A stretch of DNA of 64,000 nt from Candidula unifasciata (GCA_905116865.2 CAJHNH020000809.1:199501-263500), one strand, 5' to 3'. Shown: positions 32,140 through 44,764, counted from the stretch's first letter. The notes: generated by a model not told the origin, from the letters alone. Program-made: numbers and translations.

Positions 32140-35100
32140 CATGTGTTTGTCATTGACATATTACTATTATATTGTGTTTGTCATTAACATATTACTATTA
32201 TGTTGTGTTTATCATTGACATATTACTATTATGTTGTGTTTGTCATTGACATATTACTATTATGTTGTGTTTATCATTGACATATTACTATTATGTTGTG
32301 TTTGTCATTGACATATTACTATTGTGTTGTATTTGTCATTGACATATTACTATTATGTTGTGTTTATCATTGACATATTACTATTGTGTTGTGTTTGTCA
32401 TTGACATATTACTATTGTGTTGTGTTTGTCATTGACATATTACTATTATGTTGTGTTTGTCATTGACATATTACTATTGTGTTGTGTTTGTCATTGCCAT
32501 ATTACTATTGTGTTGTGTTTGTCATTGACATATTACTATTATGTTGTGTTTGTCATTGACATATTACTATTAGGTTGTGTTTGTTATTGACATATTACTA
32601 TCATGTTGTGTTTGTCATTGACATATTACTATTATGTTGTGTTTATCATTGACATATTACTATTATGTTGTGTTTGTCATTGACATATTACTGTTGTGTT
32701 GTATTTGTCATTGACATATTACTATTATGTTGTGTTTATCATTGACATATTACTATTGTGTTGTGTTTGTCATTGACATATTACTATTGTGTTGTGTTTG
32801 TCATTGACATATTACTATTATGTTGTGTTTGTCATTGACATATTACTATTATGTTGAGTTTGTCATTGACATATTACTTATTTTGTTGTGTTTGTCATTG
32901 ACATATTACTATTAAGTTGTGTTTGTCATTGACATATTACTATTATGTTGTGTTTGTCATTGACATATTACTATTGTGTTGTATTTGTCATTGACATATT
33001 ACTATTATGTTGTGTTTGTCATTGACATATTACTATTATGTTGTGTTTGTCATTGCCATATTACTATTGTGTTGTGTTTGTCATTGACATATTACTATTA
33101 TGTTGTGTTTATCATTGACGTGACATATTACTACTATGTTGTGTTTGTCATTGACATATTACTATTATGTTGTGTTTATCATTGACATATTACTATTGTG
33201 TTGTGTTTGTCATTGACATATTACTATTATGTTGTGTTTGTCATTGACATATTACTATTATGTTGAGTTTGTCATTGACATATTACTTATTTTGTTGTGT
33301 TTGTCATTGACATATTACTATTAAGTTGTGTTTGTCATTGACATATTACTATTATGTTGTGTTTGTCATTGACATATTACTATTGTGTTGTATTTGTCAT
33401 TGACATATTACTATTATGTTGTGTTTGTCATTGACATATTACTATTATGTTGTGTTTGTCATTGCCATATTACTATTGTGTTGTGTTTGTCATTGACATA
33501 TTACTATTATGTTGTGTTTATCATTGACTTGACATATTACTATTATGTTGTGTTTGTCATTGACATATTACTATTATGTTGTGTTTATCATTGACATATT
33601 ACTATTGTGTTGTGTTTGTCATTGACATATTACTATTGTGTTGTGTTTGTCATTGACATATTACTATTGTGTTGTGTTTATCATTGACATATTACTATTG
33701 TGTTGTGTTTATCATTGACATATTACTATTATGTTGTGTTTGTCATTGACATATTACTTTTATGTTGTGTTTGTCATTGACATATTACTATTATGTTGTG
33801 TTTGTCATTGACATATTACTATTATGTTGTGTTTATCATTGACATATTACTATTATGTTGTGTTTGTCATTGACATATTACTGTTGTGTTGTATTTGTCA
33901 TTGACATATTACTATTATGTTGTGTTTATCATTGACATATTACTATTGTGTTGTGTTTGTCATTGACATATTACTATTGTGTTGTGTTTGTCATTGACAT
34001 ATTACTATTATGTTGTGTTTGTCATTGACATATTACTATTATGTTGAGTTTGTCATTGACATATTACTATTGTGTTGTGTTTGTCATTGACATATTACTA
34101 TTATGTTGTGTTTGTCATTGACATATTACTATTATGTTGTGTTTGTTATTGACATATTACTATTATGTTGTGTTCGTCATTGACATATTACTATTATGTT
34201 GTGTTTATCATTGACATATTACTATTATGTTGTGTTTGTCATTGACATATTACCGTTGTGTTGTATTTGTCATTGACATATTACTATTATGTTGTGTTTA
34301 TCATTGACATATTACTATTGTGTTGTGTTTGTCATTGACATATTACTATTGTGTTGTGTTTGTCATTGACATATTACTATTATGTTGTTTTTGTCATTGA
34401 CATATTACTATTATGTTGAGTTTGTCATTGACATATTACTATTGTGTTGTGTTTGTCATTGACATATTACTATTAAGTTGTGTTTGTCATTGACATATTA
34501 CTATTATGTTGTGTTTGTCATTGACATATTACTATTGTGTTATATTTGTCATTGGCATATTACTATTATGTTGTGTTTGTCATTGACATATTACTATTAT
34601 GTTGTGTTTGTCATTGCCATATTACTATTGTATTGTGTTTGTCATTGACATATTACTATTATGTTGTGTTTATCATTGACTTGACATATTACTATTATGT
34701 TGTGTTTGTCATTGACATATTACTATTATGTTGTGTTTATCATTGACATATTACTATTGTGTTGTGTTTGTCATTGACATATTACTATTGTGTTGTGTTT
34801 GTCATTGACATATTACTATTGTGTTGTGTTTATCATTGACATATTACTATTGTGTTGTGTTTATCATTGACATATTACTATTATGTTGTGTTTGTCATTG
34901 ACATATTACTATTATGTTGTGTTTGTCATTGACATATTACTATTATGTTGTGTTTGTCATTGACATATTACTATTATGTTGTGTTTATCATTGACATATT
35001 ACTATTATGTTGTGTTTATCATTGACATATTACTATTATGTTGTGTTTATCATTGACATATTACTATTATGTTGTGTTTGTCATTGACATATTACTGTTG

Positions 35101-35716
35101 TATTGTATTTGTCATTGACATATTACTATTATGTTGTGTTTATCATTGACATATTACTATTGTGTTGTGTTTGTCATTGACATATTACTATTGTGTTGTG
35201 TTTGTCATTGACATATTACTATTATGTTGTGTTTGTCATTGACATATCACTATTAAGTTGTGTTTGTCATTGACATATTACTATTATGTTGTGTTTGTCA
35301 TTGACATATTACTATTATGTTGTGTTTGTCATTGACATATTACTATTATGTTGTGTTTGTCATTGACATATTACTATTGTGTTGTGTTTGACATTGACAT
35401 ATTATTATTGTGTTGTGTTTGTCATTGACATATTACTATTATGTTGTGTTTGTCATTGACATATTACTATTATGTTGTGTTTTTCATTGACATATTATTA
35501 TTGTGTTGTGTTTGTCATTGACATATTATTATTATTATGTTGTGTTTGTCATTGACATATTATTATTGTGTTGTGTTTGTCATTGACATATTACTATTAT
35601 GTTGTGTTTTTCATTGACATATTATTATTGTTTTGTGTTTGTCATTGACATATTATTATTATTATGTTGTGTTTGTCATTGACATATTATTATTGTGTTG
35701 TGTTTATCAATGGCAG
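32140..35716 (+). repeat. 31-bp array of about 115 units ending at the exon G acceptor
   Basis: The unit is TTGTGTTTGTCATTGACAT plus ATTACTATTATG. The final units lengthen with extra TTA. The last one becomes the splice acceptor: TTGTGTTTATCAATGGCAG then exon. The unit portion TTTATCATTGACA is thus a near copy of TTTATCAATGGCA. Blocks of several hundred bp are repeated within the array (for example about 32976-33185 against 33385-33594 and 34537-34746). Confidence 0.93.
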
Positions 35717-35785
35717 GTGCTCTGATGAAGATAAATCTGTTGGCATGTGTGGAGATGTCCAGTCAAAGCAAACTCCAGAAGTTAA
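35717..35785 (+). CDS. LRP4: LRP4-like exon G: membrane-proximal stem
   Basis: The acceptor is tttatcaatggcag. In the frame with one leading base the peptide is CSDEDKSVGMCGDVQSKQTP followed by E or EVK. It matches the short two-cysteine stem of LRP4 that sits just before the membrane helix (pattern CS-x-DxxxGxC). The incoming phase does not fit exon F, so a stem exon is missing. The 3' end is uncertain. A cut at 35785 (donor gtttgt) joins the transmembrane exon in phase if that exon starts at 38835. A cut at 35780 (donor gttaag) is closer to consensus but gives no in-phase join with either nearby acceptor. Confidence 0.62.
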
Positions 35786-36500
35786 GTTTGTTGTCTGCAT
35801 TTGTTTGTTTTACTTCCTTGTCTTGTCTTGTCCCAGTTTGTTTGTTTTACTTCCAGGTCTTGTCCCAGTTTGTTTGTTTTACTTCCTTGTCTTGTCTTGA
35901 CTTGTCCCAGTTGTTTGTTTTACTTCCTTGTCTTGTCTTGTCCCAGTTTGTTTGTTTTACTTCCTTGTCTTGTCTTAAATTGTCCCAGTTTGTTTGTTTT
36001 ACTTCCTTGTCTTGTCTTGTCCCAGTTTGTTTGTTTTACTTCCTTGTCTTGTCTTAAATTGTCCCAGTTTGTTTGTTTTACTTCCTTGTCTTGTCTTGTC
36101 CAAGTTTATTTGTTTTACTTCCTTGTCTTGTCTTGTCCCAGTTTGTTTGTTTTACTTTCTTGTCTTGACTTGTCTTGTCCCAGTTTGTTTGTCTTCCTTG
36201 AATTGACTTGACTTGTCCTGGTTTGTTTGTCTTCCTTGACTTGTCTTGACTTGTCCCAGTTTGTTTGTTTCACTTCCTTGTCCTGTCTGAGTTTGTATTC
36301 ACACAGTTTTCTATTCTGAGTTTGTATTCACACAGCTGTCTGCATTATGTTGAAATCACTTCCTTGTCCTGTCTGAGTTTATATTTGCACAGTTGTCTGC
36401 ATTGTTTCACTTCCTTGTCTTGTCTGAGTTTGTATTCAAACAGTTTTCTTGTCTGAGTTTGTATTCACACAGTTATCTGCTTTATTTTGGTTTGTCTTCC
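35786..36500. repeat. Minisatellite of about 32 bp after exon G, grading into a longer unit
   Basis: Units contain CCCAGTTTGTTTGTTTTACT and TCCTTGTCTTGTCT. The first copy starts within about 30 bp of exon G. From about 36265 a related, longer unit (GTCTGAGTTTGTATTCACAC with TGTCTGCATT) takes over. It reappears at 36930-37160. Confidence 0.88.
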
Positions 36501-36564
36501 TTGATCTGTTCGTGCAAAGTGGCAAGCATCACTTTAGAGGTGCCAGGTAGTTAACATTCTTTGG

Positions 36565-36905
36565 ATATTTTTTCCAGGTCATACTGATATGTTGGGAAAT
36601 GAATAGACAAATAGACTGGCAGGCTTTGCATCACTTGGTGGTGAACTGATTTATGACAAGTTAGATATTGTGTGGGCTTTTTAGAAACGAGTGAACAATG
36701 CAGAGGCGCAGATAGATCATTACGGTCTGAGGAGAATAGCGCTGTGAGTAGTTACCAGAGGATCTGGCTCATGCTCAACACGTAGAGAGAGGATGGGATG
36801 GAAATACAATCAGAAGGTTACTGGTACAAGCAGAATTGGAACTCTTCGCTTTCTGCTGAAGATGGGGACTGCGGACTTATGGAAGTGTCCCGACTGCTGT
36901 GATGT
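36565..36905 (+). pseudogene. Decayed LINE RNase H C-terminal fragment
   Basis: The reading GHTDMLGNE, a stop, then ADRLAGFASLGGELIYDKLD matches the last catalytic block of an RNase H domain (GHxxxxGNExAD). Downstream KMGTADLWKCPDC resembles the C-terminal segment. It interrupts the intron array, which continues after 36930. It belongs to the same broad class as the fragments at 320-1475 and 49134-50230. Confidence 0.62.
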
Positions 36906-36929
36906 CTATTCTTAATTCAACATTCCTTG

Positions 36930-37160
36930 ACCTGTCTGAGTTTGTTTATACACTGTGTATGCATTATATTGGTTTCACTTCTTTGTCTTGTCTGAGTTTG
37001 TATTCACACATTGTCTGCATTATGTTGGTTTGTCTTCCTTCTCTTGTCTGAGTTTGTATTAACACAGTTGTCTGCATTATGTTGGTTTCAATTCCTTCTC
37101 TTGTCTGAGTTTGTATTTACACATTGTCTGCATTATTTTGGTTTCACTACCTTGTCTTTT
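36930..37160. repeat. Longer-unit repeat, remainder
   Basis: Three or four units with CTTGTCTGAGTTTGTATT and GTCTGCATTATGTTGGTTT, continuing the 36265-36500 block after the LINE fragment. Confidence 0.82.
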
Positions 37161-38770
37161 CTTGGATTTCCATTGTGGTACTGTGTTGACTTATCTGTAG
37201 TACTGTGTTGACTTATCATTGCTACTTTGTTGGCTTGTCTGTGATTTTTTGTTGACCGCTCTGGCACTGTGCTGACTTGTCTGTGATAATATGTTACCTT
37301 GTCTATGTTTCTTTGTTGACTTATCTGTGATACTATGTTGACTTGTCTGTGTTACTGTGTTGACTTGTCTGTGATACTTTGTTAACTTGTCTGTGATACT
37401 ATGTTAAATTGTCTGTAACTGTGATGACCTGTCTGTGGTACTGTGTTGACTTTTCTTTGGTACTTTGCTGACTTGTCTGTGATAATGTGTTGACTTGTCT
37501 GTGGTACTGTGTTGACTTCTCTGTGGTACTGTGTTGACTTGTCTATGATACTATGTTGACTTCTCTGTGGTACTGTGTTGACTTGTCTGTGATACTATGT
37601 TGACTTCTCTGTGGTACTGTGTTGACTTGTCTTTGGTACTTTGCTGACTTGTCTGTGATAATGTGTTGACTTGTCTGTGGCACTGTGTTGACTTCTCTGT
37701 GGTACTGTGTTGACTTGTCTATGATACTATGTTGACTTCTCTGTGGTACTGTGTTGACTTGTCTGTGATACTATGTTGACTTCTCTGTGGTACTGTGTTG
37801 ACTTGTCTGTGATACTATGTTGACTACTCTGTGGTACTGTGTCGACTTGTCTGTGATACTATGTTGACTTGTCTGTGGTACTGTGTTGACTTGTCTGTGG
37901 TACTGTGTTGACTTGTCTGTGGTACTGTGTTGACTTCTCTGTGGTACTGTGTTGACTTGTCTGTGATACTATGTTGACTACTCTGTGGTACTGTGTTGAC
38001 TTGTCTGTGATACTATGTTGACTTGTCTGTGGTACTGTGTTGACTTGTCTGTGGTACTGTGTTGACTTGTCTGTGGTACTGTGTTGACTTCTCTGTGGTA
38101 CTGTGTTGACTTGTCTGTGATACTATGTTGACTTGTCTGTGGTACTTTGTTGACTTTGTGGTACTGTGTTGACTTGTCTGTGATACTGTGTTGACTTCTC
38201 TGTGGTACTGTGTTGACTTGTCTGTGTTACAATGTTGACTTCTCTGTGGTACTGTGTTGACTTGTCTGTGGTACTGTGTTGACTTGTCTGTGGTACTGTG
38301 TTGACTTGTCTGTGGTACTGTGTTGACTTGTCTGTGATACTGTGATACTGTGCTGACTTGTCTGTGATACTATGTTGATGTCTGTAATACTATTTTGACT
38401 TGTTTGTGGTACTGTGTTGACTTGTCTGTGGCACTATGTTAAACTATGTCTGTAGTACTGTTTGAAGGCTTGTCTGTGGTTCTGTGTTGACTTTTAAGTG
38501 GCACTGTGTTAACTTTTCTGTGGCACTATGTTGGCTTGTCTGCGATACTTTGTTGACTTGTCTCTGGCACTGTGCTATCTTGTCTGCAATAATTTGTTGA
38601 CTTATCTGTGGCACTATGTTGACTTTTCTGTGGCACTATGTGGACTTAACTGTGGCAATATGTTGATTTGTCTCTGGCACTGTGCTATCTTGTCTGCAAT
38701 AATTTGTTGACTTATCTGTGACAGTATGTTGATTTGTCTGTGGTACTGTGTTGAGTTATATGTGGTACCA
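37161..38770. repeat. Minisatellite, 22-bp unit, about 70 copies
   Basis: The unit is TACTGTGTTGACTTGTCTGT plus GG or GA. Alternating variants (ctctgtgg, tatgttgac) form higher-order blocks in 37430-38300. The edges are more diverged. The array stops about 60 bp before the transmembrane exon. Confidence 0.94.
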
Positions 38771-38834
38771 TAAGGCTTGTTTAGGATAAGTATTATGTTT
38801 TGTTGTGTTCACTTCCTGATTCTATTACAGACAG

Positions 38835-38936
38835 AGATGGTGAACGCCAGCAACAGACAAGTGCATACATTGTGGTTGCTGTGACTTTGAGTGTTTTGTT
38901 GTTGATCTCTGCAATTGCTGCTGTCTTATGGAAGAG
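38835..38936 (+). CDS. LRP4: LRP4-like exon H: transmembrane helix
   Basis: The exon follows ttcctgattctattacag, and a second AG lies four bases later (acag), so the start is 38831 or 38835. The frame reads DGERQQQTSAY, then a hydrophobic run beginning IVVAVTLSVLLLISAIAAVL of about 21 residues, then the stop-transfer WK(R). The donor is gtcagt; two bases (AG) carry over and are completed by exon I to give arginine, then HRRRHYN. The helix with flanking basic residues and the position after EGF and stem identify the single membrane pass of the receptor. The start at 38835 is preferred only because it can join exon G in phase. Confidence 0.82.
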
Positions 38937-39525
38937 GTCAGTGTTGCAGGTGCTGTGTCAGTGTTGCAAGTGTGTTTCAGCTGTGTGCAGGTGTGTGTCA
39001 GCTGTGTGCAGGTGTGTGTCAGTGTTGCAGGTGTGTGTCAGCTGTGTGCAGGTGGTGTGTCAGCTGTGTGCAGGTGGTGTGTCAGCTGTGTGCAGGTGGT
39101 GTGTCAGCTGTATGCAGGTGGGGTGTCAGTGTTGCAGGTGTGTGTCATCTGTGTGCAGATGGTGTGTCAGTGTTGCAGGTGTGTGTCAGCTGTGTGCAGG
39201 TGTGTGTCAGTATTGCAGGTGTGTGTAAGCTGTGTGAAGGTGGTGTTGCAGGTGTGTGTCAGTGTTGCAGATGCTGTGTCAGTGTTGCAGGTGTGTGTCA
39301 GCTGTGTGCAGGTGGTGTGTCAGTGTTGCATGTGTGTGTCAGCTGTGTGCAGATGTGTGTCAGTATTGCAGGTGTGTGTCAGCTGTGTACAGGTGGTGTG
39401 TCAGCTGTGTGCAGGTGTGTGTCAGTGTTGCAGGTGTGTGTCAGCTGTGTACAGGTGGTGTGTCAGCTGTGTGCAGGTGTGTGTCAGTGTTGCAGGTGTG
39501 TGTCAGCTGTGTGCAAATGGTGTAG
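38937..39525 (+). repeat. Short-unit array starting at the exon H donor
   Basis: The intron starts gtcagtgttgcaggtg and repeats this motif at once. About 30 units of 17-21 bp alternate GTCAGTGTTGCAGGTGTGT with GTCAGCTGTGTGCAGGTG. Each unit has a donor-like GTCAGT or GTCAGC and an acceptor-like TGCAG. The frame of the receptor stays open for about 98 codons into the array, so retention would add a Cys/Val-rich tail. Confidence 0.9.
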
Positions 39526-42500
39526 GATTAGGGTTGACTGTAGGAATATGGTCATTGTTTGATTATGGTAATTGTTTTATTAGAGCTGACTGAAGGATTA
39601 GAGTCATGTGTATGATTAGTGCTGAGTTTAAGATTAAGGTCATTGTTTGATTATGGCTGACTGTAGGATTACAGTCATGTATTATTAGGGCTGACTGTAG
39701 GATTACAGTCATGTATTATTAGGGCTGACTGTAGAATTACAGTCATGTATTATTAGGGCTGACTGTAGGATTACAGTCATGTATGATTAGGGCTGACTGT
39801 AGGATTACAGTCATGTATGATTAGGGCTGACTGTAGGATTACAGTCATGTATGATTAGGGCTGACTGTATAATTACAGTCATGTATGATTAGGGCTGACT
39901 GTAGGATTACAGTCATGTATGATTAGGGCTGACTGTAGGATTGCAGTCATGTATGATTAGGGCTGACAGTAGGATTATTACAGTCATGTATGATTAGGGC
40001 TGACAGTAGGATTACAGTCATGTATGATTAGGGCTGACTGTTGGAAAACAGTCATGTATGATTAGGGCTGACTGTAGGATTACAGTCAAGTATGATTAGG
40101 ACTGACTGTAGGATTACAGTCATGTATGATTAGGGCTGACTGTAGGATTACAGTCATGTATGATTAGGGCTGACTGTAGGATTACAGTCATGTATGACTA
40201 GGGCTGACTGTAGGATTAACATCATGAATGATTAGGGCTGACTATAGCATAAGTCATGTTTATGATAGGGCTGACTATAGCATCAGTCATGTATTTGATA
40301 GGGCTGACTATAGCATCAGTCATGTATATGATTAGGGCTGACTATAGCATCAGTCATGTATATGATTACCGCTGACTATAGCATCAGTCATGTATATGAT
40401 TAGGGCTGACTATAGCATCAGTCATGTATATGATAGGGCTGACTATAGGATCAGTCGTATATGATAGGGCTGACTATAGCATCAATCATGTATATGATAG
40501 GGCTGACTATAGCATCAGTCATATATATGATTAGGGCTGACTATAGCATCAGTCATGTATATGATTAGGGCTGACTATAGCATCAGTCATGTATATGATT
40601 AGGGCTGACTGTAGCATCAGTAATGTATATGATTAGGGCTGACTATAGCATCAGTCATGTATATGATTAGGGCTGACTATATTATCAGTCATGTATATGA
40701 TTAGAGCTGACTGTAGCATCAGTCATGTATATGATTAGGGCTGGCTGTAGCATCAGTCATGTATGATTAGGGCTGACTATAGCATCAGTCATGTATATGA
40801 TAGGGCTGACTATATCATCAGTCATGTATATGATAGGGCTGACTATAGCATCAGTCATGTATATGATAGGGCTGACTGTAGCATCATTCATGTATATGAT
40901 TAGGGCTGACTATAGCATCAGTCATGTATGATTAGGGCTGACTGTAGCATCAGTCATGTATGATTAGGGCTGACTGTAGCATCAGTCATGTTATGATTAG
41001 GGCTGACTGTAGCATCAGTCATGTATATGATTAGGGCTGACTGTAGCATCAGTCATGTATATGATTAGGGCTGACTGTAGCATCAGTCATGTATATGATT
41101 AGGGCTGGCTGTAGCATCAGTCATGTATGATTAGGGCTGACTGTAGCATCAGTCATATATATTATTAGGGCTGACTGTAGCATCAGTCATGTATGATTAG
41201 GGCTGCCTATAGCATCAGTCATGTAAATGATTAGGGCTGACTGTAGCATCAGTCATGTATATGATAGGGCTGACTAAATAATCAGTCATGTATATGATTA
41301 GGGCTGACTATAGCATCAGTCATGTATATGATTAGGGCTGACTGTAGCATCAGTCATGTATATATGATTAGGGCTGACTATAGCATCAGTCATGTATGAT
41401 TAGGGCTGACTATAGCATCAGTCATGTATATGATTAGGGCTGACTGTAGCATCAGTCATGTATGATTAGGGCTGACTGTAGCATCAGTCATGTATGATTA
41501 GGGCTGACTATAGCATCAGTCATGTATGATTAGGGCTGACTGTAGCATCAGTCATGTATATGATTAGGGCTGACTGTAGCATCAGTCATGTATGATTAGG
41601 GCTGACTGTAGCATCAGTCATGTATTATTAGGGCTGCCTATAGCATCAGTCATGTAAATGATTAGGGCTGACTGTAGCATCAGTCATGTATATGATAGGA
41701 CTGACTAAATAATCAGTCATGTATATGATTAGGGCTGACTATAGCATCAGTCATGTATATGATTAGGGCTGACTGTAGCATCAGTCATGTATATATGATT
41801 AGGGCTGACTATAGCATCAGTCATGTATGATTAGGGCTGACTATAGCATCAGTCGTGTATATGATTAGGGCTGACTGTAGCATCAGTCATGTTTATGATA
41901 GGGCTGACTAAAACATCAGTCATGTATATGATTAGGGCTGACTATAGCATCAGTCATGTATATGATTAGGGCTGACTATAGCATCAGTCATGTATATGAT
42001 AGAGCTGACTGTAGCATCAGTCATGTATATGATAGGGCTGACTGTAGCATCAGTCATGTATATGATAGGGCTGACTGTAGCATCAGTCATGTTTATGATT
42101 AGGGCTGACTATAACATCATTCATGTGTATGATTAGGGCTGACTATAGCATCAGTCATGTATATGATTAGGGCTGACTGTAGCATCAGTCATGTATGATT
42201 AGGGCTGACTAAAACATCAGTCATGTATATGATTAGGGCTGACTATAGCATCAGTCATGTATATGATTAGGGCTGACTGTAGCATCAGTCATGTATATGA
42301 TAGAGCTGACTGTAGCATCAGTCATGTATATGATAGGGCTGACTGTAGCATCAGTCATGTATAATGATTAGGGCTGACTGTAGCATCAGTCATGTATATG
42401 ATTAGGGCTGACTGTAGCATCAGTCATGTATATGATTAGGGCTGACTATAGCATCAGTCATGTATATGATTAGGGCGGACTGTAGCATCAGTCATGTATG

Positions 42501-43515
42501 ATTAGGGCTGACTATAGCATCAGTCATGTATATGATTAGGGCTGACTGTAGCATCAGTCATGTATATGATAGGGCTGACTATAGCATCAGTCATGTATAT
42601 GATAGGGCTGACTATAGCATCAGTCATGTATGATTAGGGCTGACTATAGCATCAGTCATGTATATGATTAGGGCTGACTATAGCATCAGTCATGTATGAT
42701 TAGGGCTGACTGTAGCATCAGTCATGTATATTATAGGGCTGACTGTAGCATCAGTCATGTAGATGATAGGGCTGACTCTAGCATCAGTCATGTATGATTA
42801 GGGCTGACTATAACATCAGTCATGTATATGATTAGGGCTGACTATAGCATCAGTCATGTATATGATTAGGGCTGACTGTAGCATCAGTCATGTATGATTA
42901 GGGCTGACTGTAGCATCAGTAATGTATATGATTAGGGCTGACTGTAGCATCAGTCATGTATATGATTAGGGCTGACTATAGCATCAGTCATGTATATGAT
43001 TAGGGCGGACTGTAGCATCAGTCATGTATGATTAGGGCTGACTATAGCATCAGTCATGTATATGATTAGGGCTGACTGTAGCATCAGTCATGTATATGAT
43101 AGGGCTGACTATAGCATCAGTCATGTATATGATAGGGCTGACTATAGCATCAGTCATGTATGATTAGGGCTGACTATAGCATCAGTCATGTATATAATTA
43201 GGGCTGACTATAGCATCAGTCAAGTATGATTAGGGCTGACTATAGCATCAGTCATGTATATGATTAGGGCTGACTGTAGCATCAGTCATGTATATGATTA
43301 GGGCTGACTATAGCGTCAGTCATGTATATGATAGGGCTGACTATAGCATCAGTCATGTATATGATTAGGGCTGACTATAGCATCAGTCATGTATATGATT
43401 AGGGCTGACTATAGCATCAGTCATGTATATGATTAGGGCTGACTATAGCATCAGTCATGTATATGATAGGGCTGACTATAGCATCAGTCATGTATATGAT
43501 TAGAACTGACTATGC
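39526..43515. repeat. Minisatellite, 29-34-bp unit, about 120 copies
   Basis: The unit is GATTAGGGCTGACTGTAGCA plus TCAGTCATGTATAT; the first part uses GGATTACAGTCATGTAT instead. It is the longest array in the window. Two multi-unit blocks, near 42361-42620 and 42920-43160, are almost the same, as are blocks near 41200-41400 and 41630-41830. This indicates segmental duplication inside the array. Confidence 0.95.
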
Positions 43516-43639
43516 AATTATAGTCGTATGTATGGTTAAGGCTGCCTCTTGAGATTAGCAGGGTGATATTTTCATTAACTCTTGAGCTGACAGCAGCGTT
43601 AACAGTGCTCGTGGGCTGGAAGCTAAAACCAGGATAAGA

Positions 43640-44042
43640 AAGGTACCTATCAGAGTTTGCAGATGATGCAGAAATTTCTACACACTAGAGGAGGAGTTGC
43701 AATGTTTACTATCTGCCTTTGCTGATGCATGCTTTCAATTTAGACTAACAGTCAGCACAAAGAAGACGAAGGTTAGGGTGCAAGTTGTTAATGATAGACG
43801 AGCAGTCTACATTGACAGTGAAGAGCTGGAGAGAGATGGCTTTTTCACATATCTGAGTTCCACAGTGAATAAAAAAATATCACTGGATCAAAAAATCAAC
43901 ATCAGGATAGGTAAGGCAGCAACAACAATGAGCAGATAAACAAAAAGAATTTGGTAGGGCAGAAAGCTTACAATTAAAACAAAAACTTGTCTATGAGGCT
44001 TGTGTTCACAGCACTCTGCTTTATGGCAGTGTAACTTGGTCA
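43640..44042 (+). pseudogene. RTE-like RT fragment, 5' part of a split copy
   Basis: EFADDAEIST (about 43656-43680) is the catalytic RT block, shifted from the next frame. LTVSTKKTKVRVQVVNDRRA and FFTYLSSTVNKKISLDQKIN (43740-43900) follow. The frame then breaks and continues as EACVHSTLLYGS near 43998-44032. The continuation of the same element lies at 44484-44650, after a nested insertion. Confidence 0.75.
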
Positions 44043-44472
44043 TATGGATGCGAGAGCTGGAAATCAACAAAAACTCTAGACACAAAATTAGACAAATTTG
44101 AAAATAAATGCCTTAGAAGAATACTAAATTTCAAATTGTCAGATTTCCGAACCAATACACAAATAAGGCAAGAATCCAGGCAAGAGTATGTGTCTAATTT
44201 TATACGAAAACACCGCTGGAACTATGTCGGCCACGCCCTTAGAATGGATAAATCAAGACTTCCTTACCAAGCCCTCATTTGGACACCACAGGGGAAAAGA
44301 TCTCGTGGAAGACCAAGGGAAACTCTACGTAGAACTATCATCAGGGAAGGCTCGCTCATGGGCCACTCAAATATCCAAGACCTACAACAGATTGCAACGA
44401 ACCGCCATGCATGGAGAGTCATGACCTCTGCCCTATGTGCCGCACTCGACACAAGAGGAAAGACTAACTAAC
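44043..44472 (+). mobile_element. Nested 5'-truncated non-LTR insertion
   Basis: Begins with YGCESWKSTKTLDTKLDKF and continues in the open frame 44136-44471 with HRWNYVGHALRMDKSRLPYQ and GKRSRGRPRETLRRT to a stop, then a short (TAAC)n tail. The flanks carry TAACTTGGTCA (44032-44042) and TAACTTAGTCA (44473-44483), an 11-bp target duplication with one change. The host element resumes straight after it. The family differs from the host fragment in the RT C-terminus. Confidence 0.78.
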
Positions 44473-44483
44473 TAACTTAGTCA

Positions 44484-44650
44484 ACTTATTGCACCAGGAG
44501 AGACAGCTAAAAAGCTTTCACATGCTATGCCTAGCAAGAATACTTGGAATTAAATGGCAAGACAAGATCAAATGCTGAGGTATTTGAAAGAGCAGGTATT
44601 ACAGCAGTTTTCTCAATGCTCATTCTAAAAATGACTAGCTTGAGCATCTC
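44484..44650 (+). pseudogene. RTE-like RT fragment, 3' part of the split copy
   Basis: Reads LHQERQLKSFHMLCLARILG then IKWQDKI and, after a frame change, EVFERAGITAVFSMLIL. These are the RT thumb landmarks that normally follow the LLYGS-xxW block at the end of the 43640-44042 piece. The 44651-44764 stretch is unique intron sequence. Confidence 0.72.
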
Positions 44651-44764
44651 TTGATACTGCTGTTTGAATTTGATTAGGCTGCAGATTTTACTGTTCTTGT
44701 AGTTTCTGAATAGAAGTTTACCATTGTCTCAAGTGGTTGTTTGATAACAGTCTTTTGCTTTAGT

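Noticed and set aside
39526..43515. TTAGGG words as interstitial telomere repeats
   Set aside because: TTAGGG occurs once per 29-34-bp unit and never in tandem.
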